From a virus: 36,170 bases of DNA. Both the position numbers and the translations under genes were made by a program. This document shows positions 7,254 to 13,350 of the stretch, piece by piece; within the stretch, counting starts at the first letter, position 1, and each line of letters begins with the position of its first letter. The stretch covers positions 1-36,170 of the IMG/VR virus record IMGVR_UViG_3300034010_000433. One strand, given 5' to 3'. The notes below the pieces were generated by a model. The model was given only the letters and a program-made list of their open reading frames with translations. It searched no databases and had not been told where the DNA came from.

Positions 7254-7670
7254 TTATTTTGATAATTGATTAATTCTACTACTAATTGAATTTAGAATCT
7301 GTTGAACTGCTGTGAGAATAATTCTAACTCTTTCTTTTTGTCTTAATGCTTCCACTTCTTCTGTTTCAACTGTTTTTAATTCTATTCTTGCTAAACGTTC
7401 CGAATCAGCTACTGTGTGTACTTTATTTGTTCTACTGTCTATTGCATTTCTAAAACTTTCTTCTTTTTCCGCTTGAAGTCTTTTTCTCTCATAGGCTTTA
7501 GCATCGTAATTTGATATTGCTTTTGCCGCGTCGTCTGAAATATAAAAAAGATTTAAGCTGATATTCTCCCTTAATTCTTGAAGTTCGTCTACATTCATAT
7601 TATTCCTTTCTTTGTTGAATTTATCAATCAACTCAGATAGTACGAAAAAGGGGTGTGTATTAACAGCCAT
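7254..7670 (-). CDS. Helical (coiled-coil) hypothetical protein (138 aa)
   Basis: Predicted almost entirely helical: long stretches of Glu/Lys/Arg/Leu (residues 15-40 and 58-138) with heptad-like spacing. It sits between the NinG-like and RecA-like genes, overlapping the former by 11 nt, so a recombination-accessory role such as a mediator is conceivable, but no sequence motif shows it. Confidence 0.65.
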   Translation of the reverse strand: MAVNTHPFFVLSELIDKFNKERNNMNVDELQELRENISLNLFYISDDAAKAISNYDAKAYERKRLQAEKEESFRNAIDSRTNKVHTVADSERLARIELKTVETEEVEALRQKERVRIILTAVQQILNSISSRINQLSK

Positions 7671-8181
7671 TTTTTAATTCATTTATTACGTTTATATAAT
7701 CGTTTTTTGTAAAAACATCTTTTTTATTTGATAAGTATGTAAGTTCATCAATTACATCATCACTATATAATGATTTTAAATATATTTCATATTCAAAATG
7801 ATGTTTAGATTTGTAGCCTTCATAAGGTATTTGAGCATCCCAAGTATTTGATTCTGCGGATAGTAAATGACAGTTTTTTAAATCATATCTTGTCCACATT
7901 GACTTCCCCCTATCTATATAATGACACACGTGCATTTTATCTTCTGAATACCATTTATTTTTAATTGGACAATATATCTTTCCATTTATTTTTTCTGCAC
8001 TTTTTAATAAGTATTGTCTTAACCAATAGTCTGCTGTTCTTTTTAATTCACTTAGTGACAAGCTTTCTAAATCTTCTGTGTTAAAGTCTGTCTTTTTTTG
8101 TTTTTTGTGTGGCGCGTGAAATTTACAAAAGCCCTTACTAAAAACGATATTATTACAATTTTCCTTGTTGTATTTTTTCAT
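7660..8181 (-). CDS. NinG/Rap-like recombination endonuclease
   Basis: The 173-residue product follows the lambda NinG (Rap) plan: an LSLSELKRTADYWLRQYL helix (about 42-59), a zinc/HNH-like core with YCPIKNKWYSEDKMHVCHYIDR (about 70-91, including the HVCHYIDR histidines), TRYDLKNCHLLSAESN (about 97-112), and a C-terminal helical domain with YLKSLYSDDVIDELTYLS. In lambda, Rap is a structure-specific endonuclease that cleaves branched recombination intermediates. A small Cys/His cluster at the N-terminus (CNN..FCKFHAPH) is probably another zinc site. Genomic pairing with the RecA-like gene fits. Its ATG overlaps the preceding 44-aa gene as ATGA. Confidence 0.8.
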   Translation of the reverse strand: MKKYNKENCNNIVFSKGFCKFHAPHKKQKKTDFNTEDLESLSLSELKRTADYWLRQYLLKSAEKINGKIYCPIKNKWYSEDKMHVCHYIDRGKSMWTRYDLKNCHLLSAESNTWDAQIPYEGYKSKHHFEYEIYLKSLYSDDVIDELTYLSNKKDVFTKNDYINVINELKNGC

Positions 8182-8312
8182 TTCAAAATTTCAAAAACTT
8201 CTTCTTTTAATTTTTCTTCGCCCGCTTTAAAATTGTATTTCTCTTTTATCCACTTCAATTGACAACTCCATGAGCTAAAAGCAACAGGGATTCTTTTTGA
8301 ACTATTTTCCAT
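8178..8312 (-). CDS. Small protein of unknown function (44 aa)
   Basis: Begins MENSSKRIPVAFSSWSCQLK and ends EEVFEILK. It ends in the ATGA overlap with the NinG-like gene and begins inside the last codons of tnpB (11-nt overlap). Those overlaps on both sides support translation, but the start codon being supplied by the end of tnpB suggests the gene may have been truncated or re-started when the TnpB unit arrived. No function assigned. Confidence 0.55.
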   Translation of the reverse strand: MENSSKRIPVAFSSWSCQLKWIKEKYNFKAGEEKLKEEVFEILK

Positions 8313-9405
8313 ATTTCTCCAATAGCGTTTGTCCACGCTTTTTAATTGTTAGTGATGCTTCAAAATCCGCATTCCCAGAGTGACCGCATTTTACACACTT
8401 AAAAGTTTCTTGATTAGGTCTGTTTTCTTTTGATGTGTGTCCACAATTATTACACTCTTGAGATGTATATTTAGCATCTACTTTTATTAATTCTGTTTTG
8501 TACTCTAAATATTGAAAAAATTTACTCCAACTAACGTCTGAAATAGCTTTAGAAAAATTCTTGTCTTGTACCATTTCAGATACATCTAAATCTTCAACAA
8601 AAACAGTTTGATAATTATTTGCCAACTCTCTTGAAATCTTATGAAGATAGTCTTCTCTAACTCTTGAAATTTTTAAATATATTCTTTTTACTTTTTCAAC
8701 TTCTCTATAAAAGTTATTTGACCCTTTCTTTTTCAAAGATAATTTTCTTTGAGCTTCAGCTAATTTGTTTTCGTATTTCTTAGTTGTTTTAATATTTTCA
8801 AAAAATTGACCATCTGATGTTACAAAATTATACTTAATACCCGAATCAACGCCTACTTGTGCTTGGTTATTACACTTCGGTAGTTCATAATCAGTTACTA
8901 TTTGTAAATACCATCCATCAACTTTTTTAACTATTCTTGCTAATTTTATGTTTCCATTTACTTTCCTACTTTTAAAAATTCTTACTTTTCCTATTTTTGG
9001 TAAATTAAATCTACCATCTTCTTCAAATCTTAAATTTGGTTTAGTGTTTTTTAAATTCCCTTGCTTAAATTCAACAGAGTTCCAATTTTTCTTTTTAGCC
9101 CATTTAGGTTTAGATGCGCTCTTTCCTCTTTTCAAATCTGAAAAGAATTTATCATATCCTTTGTAAAGCCTTTCTATCACACCTTGTAACGTAGCACCAT
9201 TTACATTATAAATCCATTGAAATTCTTTTTTAAGTTCTGGAAGTTGATTTATTAAATCAAATTTAGTTAATTTTACACCTTTAGAATAAGCGTAGTCCTT
9301 TGTTTCTTTTGCTAAATTATAGAGCATACGAGTTGTGTTCAAATGTTCTTCAAACAATTGAATTTGTTTATTAGATGCTTTTATTTTAAAGGTGTAAGTT
9401 AACAT
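8302..9405 (-). CDS. tnpB: TnpB-family RNA-guided nuclease (IS200/IS605 type)
   Basis: A 367-residue TnpB, a normal size for the family. Seen in order: N-terminal YTFKIKAS..Q (3-16) and LYNLAKE (28-34) typical of the helix-turn-helix/WED part; RuvC-I GVDSGIKYNF with Asp187; RuvC-II FVEDLDV with Glu271; zinc ribbon C318-x2-C321...C337-x2-C340; RuvC-III NADFEAS with Asp347. All three catalytic acidic residues and four zinc cysteines are kept, so it is predicted to be a live, guide-RNA-dependent DNA endonuclease rather than a dead repressor. The guide (omega) RNA would be expected around its 3' end. No TnpA transposase is present nearby. Start overlaps the stop of the RHH gene (TAATG). Confidence 0.93.
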   Translation of the reverse strand: MLTYTFKIKASNKQIQLFEEHLNTTRMLYNLAKETKDYAYSKGVKLTKFDLINQLPELKKEFQWIYNVNGATLQGVIERLYKGYDKFFSDLKRGKSASKPKWAKKKNWNSVEFKQGNLKNTKPNLRFEEDGRFNLPKIGKVRIFKSRKVNGNIKLARIVKKVDGWYLQIVTDYELPKCNNQAQVGVDSGIKYNFVTSDGQFFENIKTTKKYENKLAEAQRKLSLKKKGSNNFYREVEKVKRIYLKISRVREDYLHKISRELANNYQTVFVEDLDVSEMVQDKNFSKAISDVSWSKFFQYLEYKTELIKVDAKYTSQECNNCGHTSKENRPNQETFKCVKCGHSGNADFEASLTIKKRGQTLLEKYGK

Positions 9406-9539
9406 TATTCTTTTAACTCTTTAACAATTAATGTCCTAATCCAAGAAGATAATGAAAGCCCAATAGACTTTGCTTTTTCACTGGCTTTATTTTTTGTTTC
9501 TTCGTCTATTCTTATCAATATATCTTTTGATTTTATCAT
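9405..9539 (-). CDS. Ribbon-helix-helix (Arc/antitoxin-like) small protein
   Basis: A 44-residue protein: MIKSKDILIRIDEETKNKA... then GLSLSSWIRTLIVKELKE. The pattern (beta strand KDILIRID, helix, Gly-Leu-Ser turn, SSWIRTLIVKEL helix) is that of an RHH DNA-binding dimer such as Arc or RelB/DinJ-type antitoxins. Its stop codon shares bases with the tnpB start (TAATG), so the two are translationally coupled, and a strong promoter lies 19 bp upstream of its ATG. It may autoregulate the RHH-tnpB transcript; this is inferred. Confidence 0.75.
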   Translation of the reverse strand: MIKSKDILIRIDEETKNKASEKAKSIGLSLSSWIRTLIVKELKE

Positions 9540-9557
9540 TGTATCTTATTTTATTGT

Positions 9558-9600
9558 GCAAATGTACTACATTTATTTTAAACCACCAAATTCATTAAGA
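9558..9600 (-). promoter_or_regulatory. Promoter with TCTTAATG upstream box, drives RHH-tnpB
   Basis: Minus strand: TCTTAATG box (9593-9600), TTG (9587-9589), 20 bp, TACATTTGC (9558-9566). The box begins exactly 34 bp upstream of the TA of the -7 element, as in three other promoters of this window (13498, 14405, 24103). The -35 to -15 portion is almost identical to the promoter at 13498. Confidence 0.8.
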
Positions 9601-9626
9601 CCATTTGTAATGAAACTAATTCATCC

Positions 9627-9644
9627 CTTGGTTAAAGCCCCAAG
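9627..9644. repeat. Hairpin after the 84-aa gene
   Basis: A 5-bp stem (CTTGG/CCAAG) with an 8-nt loop lies immediately after the stop of the leftward gene at 9645. There is no T run on the minus strand, so it is a weak terminator at best. It may mark the boundary between the tRNA-proximal unit and the TnpB unit, or be a terminal hairpin of an IS605-type element. Confidence 0.35.
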
Positions 9645-9899
9645 TTAAAGGGTGTTTTTGGTTTTGGTTATAATTTGGTTGTATTGTTTTTCTTCAACTG
9701 TCTTTTCTCTTGGCGCGAATACAACTTTGTTTCTTTTAATGAAGTCTTTTAATAGCTGTCTTCTTTCTTCATTATCTATTCCGCCCGCACAAAACATTAT
9801 TTCCCCCGATTCTAAAAGCGCATAATGTAACCCATCCACCCAAAAATTACTTGATTTGTCTTTGAATCTCTTGATTACTATTTCTTGTTTCTTTGACAT
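9645..9899 (-). CDS. Hypothetical protein (84 aa)
   Basis: An 84-residue basic protein (many Lys/Arg; EIVIKRFKDKSSNFWVDG near the start). No recognised domain. Translationally coupled to the upstream 73-aa gene through a TAATG overlap at 9897-9901. It is the last gene of the unit that follows the tRNA cluster. Confidence 0.65.
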   Translation of the reverse strand: MSKKQEIVIKRFKDKSSNFWVDGLHYALLESGEIMFCAGGIDNEERRQLLKDFIKRNKVVFAPREKTVEEKQYNQIITKTKNTL

Positions 9900-10120
9900 T
9901 ATCTGTTTATATGCGCACGATTTATAAGGCTATGTTCAATTTTTTCTATGTCTTCAACACTTATTACACTATTAAGAAATTGACGTTCAATTGTATTTAA
10001 TTTTTGAAAAAGTACCCATTCATCGATTGCACTTTTTTTGGTGTAGTGAACAAATGGAACTACTTCTACACCATCTTCTATAACTCCAAAATAGTTGTTT
10101 TTTAAAACTACTTCTACCAT
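9899..10120 (-). CDS. Hypothetical protein (73 aa)
   Basis: A 73-residue protein beginning with a beta-like segment (MVEVVLKNNYFGVIEDGVEVV) followed by helices. The N-terminal part resembles small phage proteins that report a residue-by-residue display of an attribute, but no family is recognised. Coupled to the next gene by TAATG and 3 bp downstream of the 97-aa gene. Confidence 0.65.
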   Translation of the reverse strand: MVEVVLKNNYFGVIEDGVEVVPFVHYTKKSAIDEWVLFQKLNTIERQFLNSVISVEDIEKIEHSLINRAHINR

Positions 10121-10123
10121 TAT

Positions 10124-10417
10124 CTACTCTTTAGGTTCGTTCTGATTCACAAAATACCCGCAATAAAAAAACTGTTTTCTATGATGATTCAAATACCACA
10201 CACGCCCATTATCACATACATATAAACATCTTTTTCTTCGTAGTTTATTTGTTCTTTTTATTACTCCCTGGCGGAAAAGAAAATCAAACTGTTCAAAAGA
10301 CATATATTCATAATTCTCTCTCACTTGTTTTACAGCTTCCATTTCTTCTTCTGTATAACCAATTCTAATAAGCCTTTCTTTATATTTTTCCCACGGCTCT
10401 CTTACAAATGTTTCCAT
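10124..10417 (-). CDS. Hypothetical protein (97 aa)
   Basis: A 97-residue protein: helical N-terminal half (EKYKERLIRIGYTEEEMEAV) and a basic C-terminal half with KLRRKRCLYVC and aromatic-rich YLNHHRKQFFYCGYF. Three cysteines and two adjacent histidines could form a metal site, but spacing is not that of a known finger. It is the first protein gene downstream of the tRNA cluster and is probably on the same leftward transcript. Confidence 0.65.
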   Translation of the reverse strand: METFVREPWEKYKERLIRIGYTEEEMEAVKQVRENYEYMSFEQFDFLFRQGVIKRTNKLRRKRCLYVCDNGRVWYLNHHRKQFFYCGYFVNQNEPKE

Positions 10418-10440
10418 TAATTTAAATTAAAATTTTTAGT

Positions 10441-10517
10441 GTCCGCAGAGGGATTTGAACCCACGTGTGACCAAACTACGGTTTCAACTGGTTATGAGCC
10501 AGAGCCGATATGCGGAC
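10441..10517 (-). tRNA. tRNA-like gene with CAU anticodon hairpin (Met-type), no normal D arm
   Basis: On the minus strand the 7-bp acceptor stem is perfect (GTCCGCA with TGCGGAC) and the T arm has the TTCAAAT loop with one mismatch in the stem. Total length is 77 nt, normal for tRNA. A Met-type anticodon hairpin, CTGG-CTCATAA-CCAG, is present, but it starts only 8 nt after the acceptor stem, leaving no room for a D arm, while 23 nt (with an AAAC/GTTT mini-stem) separate it from the T arm. Either this is a tRNA with a degenerate D arm and large variable region, or a tRNA-like/processed pseudogene. Anticodon CAU is the best reading. Confidence 0.6.
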
Positions 10518-10721
10518 TAAAATTAAACAACACATCCACCAAGATTGGGATTTTTTAAATATATAGTGTCGGGACATACCGTCTTTTATATTATATATTA
10601 AATCATACTCGACAAACGTAACACTTTCTTGGTAGTGTTGATAATAGCATCCAGACTGCGTTTTCACTGAATTAGATTAGCGCCTCCTACTACTTGTTTG
10701 CCTTTCTATGTGTTGTTTTGT
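10518..10721 (-). other. Spacer between the two tRNA-like genes
   Basis: About 200 bp without a credible protein gene; a GTG-started frame across it runs into the tRNA and is rejected. It holds one hairpin (AACACT/AGTGTT, 10620-10639, 8-nt loop). No T-loop motif of a further tRNA is seen. It is probably part of the tRNA precursor transcript. Confidence 0.35.
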
Positions 10722-10823
10722 GGAGAGGACAGGACTCGAACCTGTAAGTGGAGTAACTTCTGTGTAGCTGTACCACCATGCTACTAATTAGAAATTACGC
10801 GTCTATCATTCCGCCACCTCCCC
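10722..10823 (-). tRNA. Class II (Leu/Ser-like) tRNA-like gene with an extra hairpin
   Basis: On the minus strand: acceptor GGGGAGG/CCTCTCC (one G-U), a Leu-type D arm GGCGGAATGATAGACGC, a perfect T arm ACAGG-TTCGAGT-CCTGT and a class II variable stem AAGT-TACTCC-ACTT. Between D arm and variable arm there are about 39 nt instead of about 18; they fold as a short AT stem plus a separate GTAGC/GCTAC hairpin. The total is 102 nt, some 17-20 nt above a normal tRNA-Leu. The anticodon cannot be assigned with confidence (a TTTCTAA loop would read UCU). It may contain an insertion or be a decayed tRNA. Confidence 0.6.
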
Positions 10824-10831
10824 TAAAATTA

Positions 10832-10907
10832 ACAACCCCGTTTAACTCACGGTTTTACAAGTGTAAGGGTTGTAGTTACTCGATACTATCAAACAAGATG
10901 AAACCGT
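10832..10907 (-). ncRNA. Structured RNA with interleaved complementary segments
   Basis: Between the promoter (10919) and the first tRNA-like gene the transcript contains two 7-nt segments whose partners are interleaved: ACGGTTT (10901-10907) with AAACCGT (10849-10855), and ACAACCC (10867-10873) with GGGTTGT (10832-10838). Order a-b-a'-b' is pseudoknot topology. Additional local hairpins TTACA/TGTAA (10855-10866) and CCGT/ACGG (10838-10852, 7-nt loop) compete with them. No known RNA family recognised. Confidence 0.45.
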
Positions 10908-10918
10908 ATAATTCCAAT

Positions 10919-10950
10919 GCAAAGGTATAGCTTTTATTTTACTTGTGCAA
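10919..10950 (-). promoter_or_regulatory. Bacteroidota-type promoter of the tRNA cluster
   Basis: Minus strand: TTG (10948-10950), 20 bp, TACCTTTGC (10919-10927). Transcription would start about 10 bp before the structured RNA and run through both tRNA-like genes into the small genes at 10417-9645. A TTAA sits at the place occupied by the TCTTAATG box in other promoters, so the box is at most partial here. Confidence 0.75.
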
Positions 10951-10992
10951 ATTTTTTAACTGTTTTTTTATTCTTTTTGCGCGGAAAATTGT

Positions 10993-11130
10993 TTATTTTT
11001 TCTTCTTTTTAATTTTCTTTTCTTGTTCTAACATTTCTTTTGTTGGTTTCTTTCCGCTTCCTTTATTTTCGCGGATGTTGTTCCAGAGATTGTTCTCCAC
11101 TCCTAATTTGTTTAGTTTCTTTTTCTTCAT
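10993..11130 (-). CDS. Small Lys-rich phage protein (45 aa, LWxNIR...GKKPTKEM)
   Basis: Frame: MKKKKLNKLGVENNLWNNIR, then a GSGKKPTKEML motif and a poly-Lys end. Small proteins with LW-x-N-I-R/K followed by a Gly-x-(K/R)-(K/A)-P motif recur in many tailed phages, usually near structural or host-takeover genes; their function is not established. The strong basic charge suggests nucleic-acid contact. It is too short to be found by length alone, but the motif makes it credible. Confidence 0.65.
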   Translation of the reverse strand: MKKKKLNKLGVENNLWNNIRENKGSGKKPTKEMLEQEKKIKKKKK

Positions 11131-11155
11131 GTCTGTTTTTTATTTTTGCGCAGTT

Positions 11156-11314
11156 TTATTCAATTAAAATTCCTAACTTCTTATACTTTTCTCTACACTT
11201 CTCACAAACTACTGCATAAACTATTGTAGTTTCGTTGTCTTTGTATTTTATGAAGCTTTTTGGATTACTATCCCATTCGATTGTTATCTCGTGCCCGCAA
11301 CTTGCTGTTATCAT
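11156..11314 (-). CDS. Small zinc-ribbon-like protein (52 aa)
   Basis: Frame starting MITASCGHEITIEWDSNPKS and ending with VVCEKCREKYKKLGILIE. C-x-H near the N-terminus and C-x2-C near the C-terminus form a plausible four-ligand zinc site, typical of tiny phage proteins. It starts 4 bp after the stop of the 71-aa gene (11318), so the two are one unit. Function unknown. Confidence 0.6.
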   Translation of the reverse strand: MITASCGHEITIEWDSNPKSFIKYKDNETTIVYAVVCEKCREKYKKLGILIE

Positions 11315-11317
11315 AAT

Positions 11318-11533
11318 TTACATTGTTTTAATAAAATATTTAACTTCTTCCCAATCTTCCGCAAACATTTCTCTATCTGTATCAATAATAACTGTTCCCA
11401 TATCCTGATACATCAGTCTAATCTGAGTGTCTACTAAAGCTTTTCCATGTTTTTTAGCCATTTCTTTGTTATTATCGCCCGTAACTTCAAAATAGCTGTT
11501 ATATATTTTTTCTGCAATTTCTTTGTTTGTCAT
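11318..11533 (-). CDS. Hypothetical protein (71 aa)
   Basis: A 71-residue soluble, mostly helical protein (KEIAEKIYNSYFEVTG ... EDWEEVKYFIKTM). The first gene of a small leftward unit under the promoter at 11605-11636, followed by the zinc-ribbon and Lys-rich small proteins. No family recognised. Confidence 0.65.
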   Translation of the reverse strand: MTNKEIAEKIYNSYFEVTGDNNKEMAKKHGKALVDTQIRLMYQDMGTVIIDTDREMFAEDWEEVKYFIKTM

Positions 11534-11604
11534 ACCTTGATTTTAAAAGTATTTTTAAAAAACCGTGCCACATAATAGGGAGGTGGAGCACATAAATTAA
11601 TTAT

Positions 11605-11636
11605 GCAAAGTTACGAATTATAATTTTAATACACAA
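11605..11636 (-). promoter_or_regulatory. Bacteroidota-type promoter for three small genes
   Basis: Minus strand: TTG (11634-11636), 20 bp, TAACTTTGC (11605-11613). It lies directly after the GIY-YIG/HTH gene (stop 11649) and about 70 bp upstream of the ATG at 11533. No TCTTAATG box at the -34 offset. Confidence 0.75.
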
Positions 11637-11648
11637 GAAAAAAGTAAA

Positions 11649-12206
11649 TTATTTACTATTCACATAATCTTTATTTATCTCCTGAATAATTGTTTTAAAC
11701 TGTTTTGCTCTGCGTTTCACTGTCGCTATACCAAACCCAGTTTCTTTGGCTAATTTAGATTGAGATATTACACCATTCTTTTCAAAATCCCAATTATTTA
11801 TAGTATTCAATATTATTTTATCATTTTTTTCTCTTAATGCTTTTCTAAGCCTCCTAGCGGAATCAGCTCTATCGCTATTCTCTTTTCTAATATATTTTTT
11901 ATAATATTTTTGTTTTATATATTTTTTACAAAATTCCTCTAATTCATTACTTATACCATTAGATAGCATATCTATACATCTATTTAAATCATCATTATCT
12001 AGTTGAAACCATTCTCTTTTTATTCTATTATCTTTAAAAATTACATGTAAATGAGACTCCTTCACTTTATCACTATAACAAATCAATTCAGCAAAAGGGT
12101 TTGCATTTTGAATAGCACTAAGTCTTGTTTTAATATCCTTAGTTTTACCTATTTTATATATACCATTTGCTTCTATTAAATAAGTATATTCTATATTCTT
12201 GTTCAT
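11649..12206 (-). CDS. GIY-YIG (T5orf172/MUG113-type) nuclease with C-terminal HTH
   Basis: A 185-residue protein with an N-terminal GIY-YIG domain of the T5orf172/Mug113 type: YTYLIEANGIYKIGKTKDIKTR (part of residues 7-28), in which the YLI and YKIGKT strands and the following Arg are seen. A basic linker (RADSARRLRKALREK) leads to a C-terminal helix-turn-helix, SQSKLAKETGFGIATVKRRA (about 148-167). This architecture is common among stand-alone phage homing endonucleases, with the HTH giving DNA specificity. It sits between a winged-helix gene and small genes that have their own promoter, consistent with an inserted homing gene. Confidence 0.75.
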   Translation of the reverse strand: MNKNIEYTYLIEANGIYKIGKTKDIKTRLSAIQNANPFAELICYSDKVKESHLHVIFKDNRIKREWFQLDNDDLNRCIDMLSNGISNELEEFCKKYIKQKYYKKYIRKENSDRADSARRLRKALREKNDKIILNTINNWDFEKNGVISQSKLAKETGFGIATVKRRAKQFKTIIQEINKDYVNSK

Positions 12207-12253
12207 TTAATTATTTATCAGTGTAAATTTTTACCACCTACTACACAAATCAA

Positions 12254-13177
12254 TTAACAGTTCTCTCCATTTAACCAAAAATCAATCATATCAAATTGTA
12301 AATAGGTTTTCTTTTTATATTCTACAATAGGTTTACTCTTACTTTGAGGTATTGTAACGGGTTTTTCTTCGTTTACAGAAGAAACTAATGAAAAAGAAGA
12401 AACTGTTTCAATCATAAGCCATCCGTTTCTATAAACGTTTCTATTTGACAGAATCCCCGCTTCTTTTCTATTTAAATACTCTCCATAAGAAATTTGTTCG
12501 ATTTTCTCGAACTCTCTTTTTGTCTTAATGATGTTTTTGTTTTTCAGCTTCTTTTTATAATATGCGCCGTTAGACTTCACATCCTTAATAATCTTATTCC
12601 CATTTTGCTTTAGAACGCTAAACCCTTGCAAAGATAAAACAGTTTTCTCAAGTACTGAACCATCGAAGCCTTCTCTTTCAAGACGTTTTGCCGCCTTGTA
12701 TTCTTTTAAAGACCTCGGATTGGTGATTTGTGCTAATTGTTCTCTTTGAGTTAATTTTTTTGCAATTTGTTTTTTCTGTTCTTTGTGTTTTGAGAATACA
12801 CGAACAGCCAACGAACTGTCGGCTGTATTATTTAAATTTTTACCCACTAAAATAGGGAGTAATTTTGTATTATATGTTTTTTTAAGTTTGTCGTTTCCTA
12901 TAAGGACAAAATCCCCATTAAAATCTATGTAACACAATCCCATTTTTATAAGCATTGGTACATATTTTTCAATAGCGTGTAATGATAACGAGGTTTGCTT
13001 TCTTAATAAATTATACCCCGAAACTTTTTTATTATTCTTTGACGTATGAGCGTAGTACTTCACCTCCCCATTACGAGAAGCCTTCAAAATAGAATATACA
13101 GCAATAAGTTTGTCGCCACCAAGTGCGAACAACTTTGCGTATAATTTTGATGGTATTCTTACTACTTTATCACTCAT
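12254..13177 (-). CDS. Winged-helix DNA-binding protein (regulator or replication initiator)
   Basis: A 307-residue basic protein. The N-terminal ~100 residues (RIPSKLYAKLFALGGDKLIA ... SLSLHAIEKYVPMLIKMGLC) form a probable winged helix: helix, HTH with SLHAIEKYVPML as recognition helix, then a beta wing GLCYIDFNGDFVLIG. The rest is Lys-rich and helical with no enzymatic motif. Such proteins in phages act as transcription regulators or replication initiators. Its 170-bp leader carries three long hairpins and a terminator 10 bp before the start codon, so expression is probably attenuated. The role is inferred. Confidence 0.6.
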   Translation of the reverse strand: MSDKVVRIPSKLYAKLFALGGDKLIAVYSILKASRNGEVKYYAHTSKNNKKVSGYNLLRKQTSLSLHAIEKYVPMLIKMGLCYIDFNGDFVLIGNDKLKKTYNTKLLPILVGKNLNNTADSSLAVRVFSKHKEQKKQIAKKLTQREQLAQITNPRSLKEYKAAKRLEREGFDGSVLEKTVLSLQGFSVLKQNGNKIIKDVKSNGAYYKKKLKNKNIIKTKREFEKIEQISYGEYLNRKEAGILSNRNVYRNGWLMIETVSSFSLVSSVNEEKPVTIPQSKSKPIVEYKKKTYLQFDMIDFWLNGENC

Positions 13178-13187
13178 GTTGCTATAT

Positions 13188-13247
13188 AAAAAAGCCCCTT
13201 ATTAAGGTATAAACTCTTACAGCGATGTTTATAACAATAATAAGGGG
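13188..13247 (-). terminator. Terminator-like stem just before the winged-helix gene
   Basis: Minus strand: a perfect 10-bp outer stem (CCCCTTATTA/TAATAAGGGG, 13195-13204 with 13238-13247), a 7-bp inner stem (TATAAAC/GTTTATA, 13208-13214 with 13227-13233) and a following T6 run (13188-13193). This is a textbook intrinsic terminator, yet it lies 10 bp upstream of the ATG at 13177. With no promoter between, it would act as an attenuator of the winged-helix gene. Confidence 0.75.
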
Positions 13248-13267
13248 GTATCTTATGTATTATTAGT

Positions 13268-13342
13268 TTTGTACTTAGCTGTAATCGTACAAACTTCTAT
13301 GTATGTTTAAAACTTATACTAGCTAGAAATCATATAAGTTTT
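13268..13342. repeat. Two tandem hairpins with matching loops
   Basis: Hairpin A: 10-bp perfect stem AAAACTTATA/TATAAGTTTT (13309-13318 with 13333-13342), 14-nt loop. Hairpin B: 7-bp perfect stem TTTGTAC/GTACAAA (13268-13274 with 13287-13293), 12-nt loop. On the plus strand the loops read CTAGCTAGAAATCA and TTAGCTGTAATC, sharing TAGCT..AATC. The terminator-like stem at 13188-13247 carries GCTGTAA in its loop on the other strand. They could be protein-binding sites, part of an origin, or RNA structures of the leader. Confidence 0.5.
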
Positions 13343-13350
13343 ACTATGTC

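Noticed and set aside
8302-9405. TnpB-derived dead repressor (TldR-like)
   Set aside because: The three RuvC acidic residues (D187, E271, D347) and the zinc cysteines are intact, so a nuclease-dead regulator is unlikely.
10476-10667. 63-codon minus-strand frame across the tRNA region
   Set aside because: It starts at GTG, runs through most of the CAU tRNA-like gene and ends in it, so it is almost surely a chance frame.
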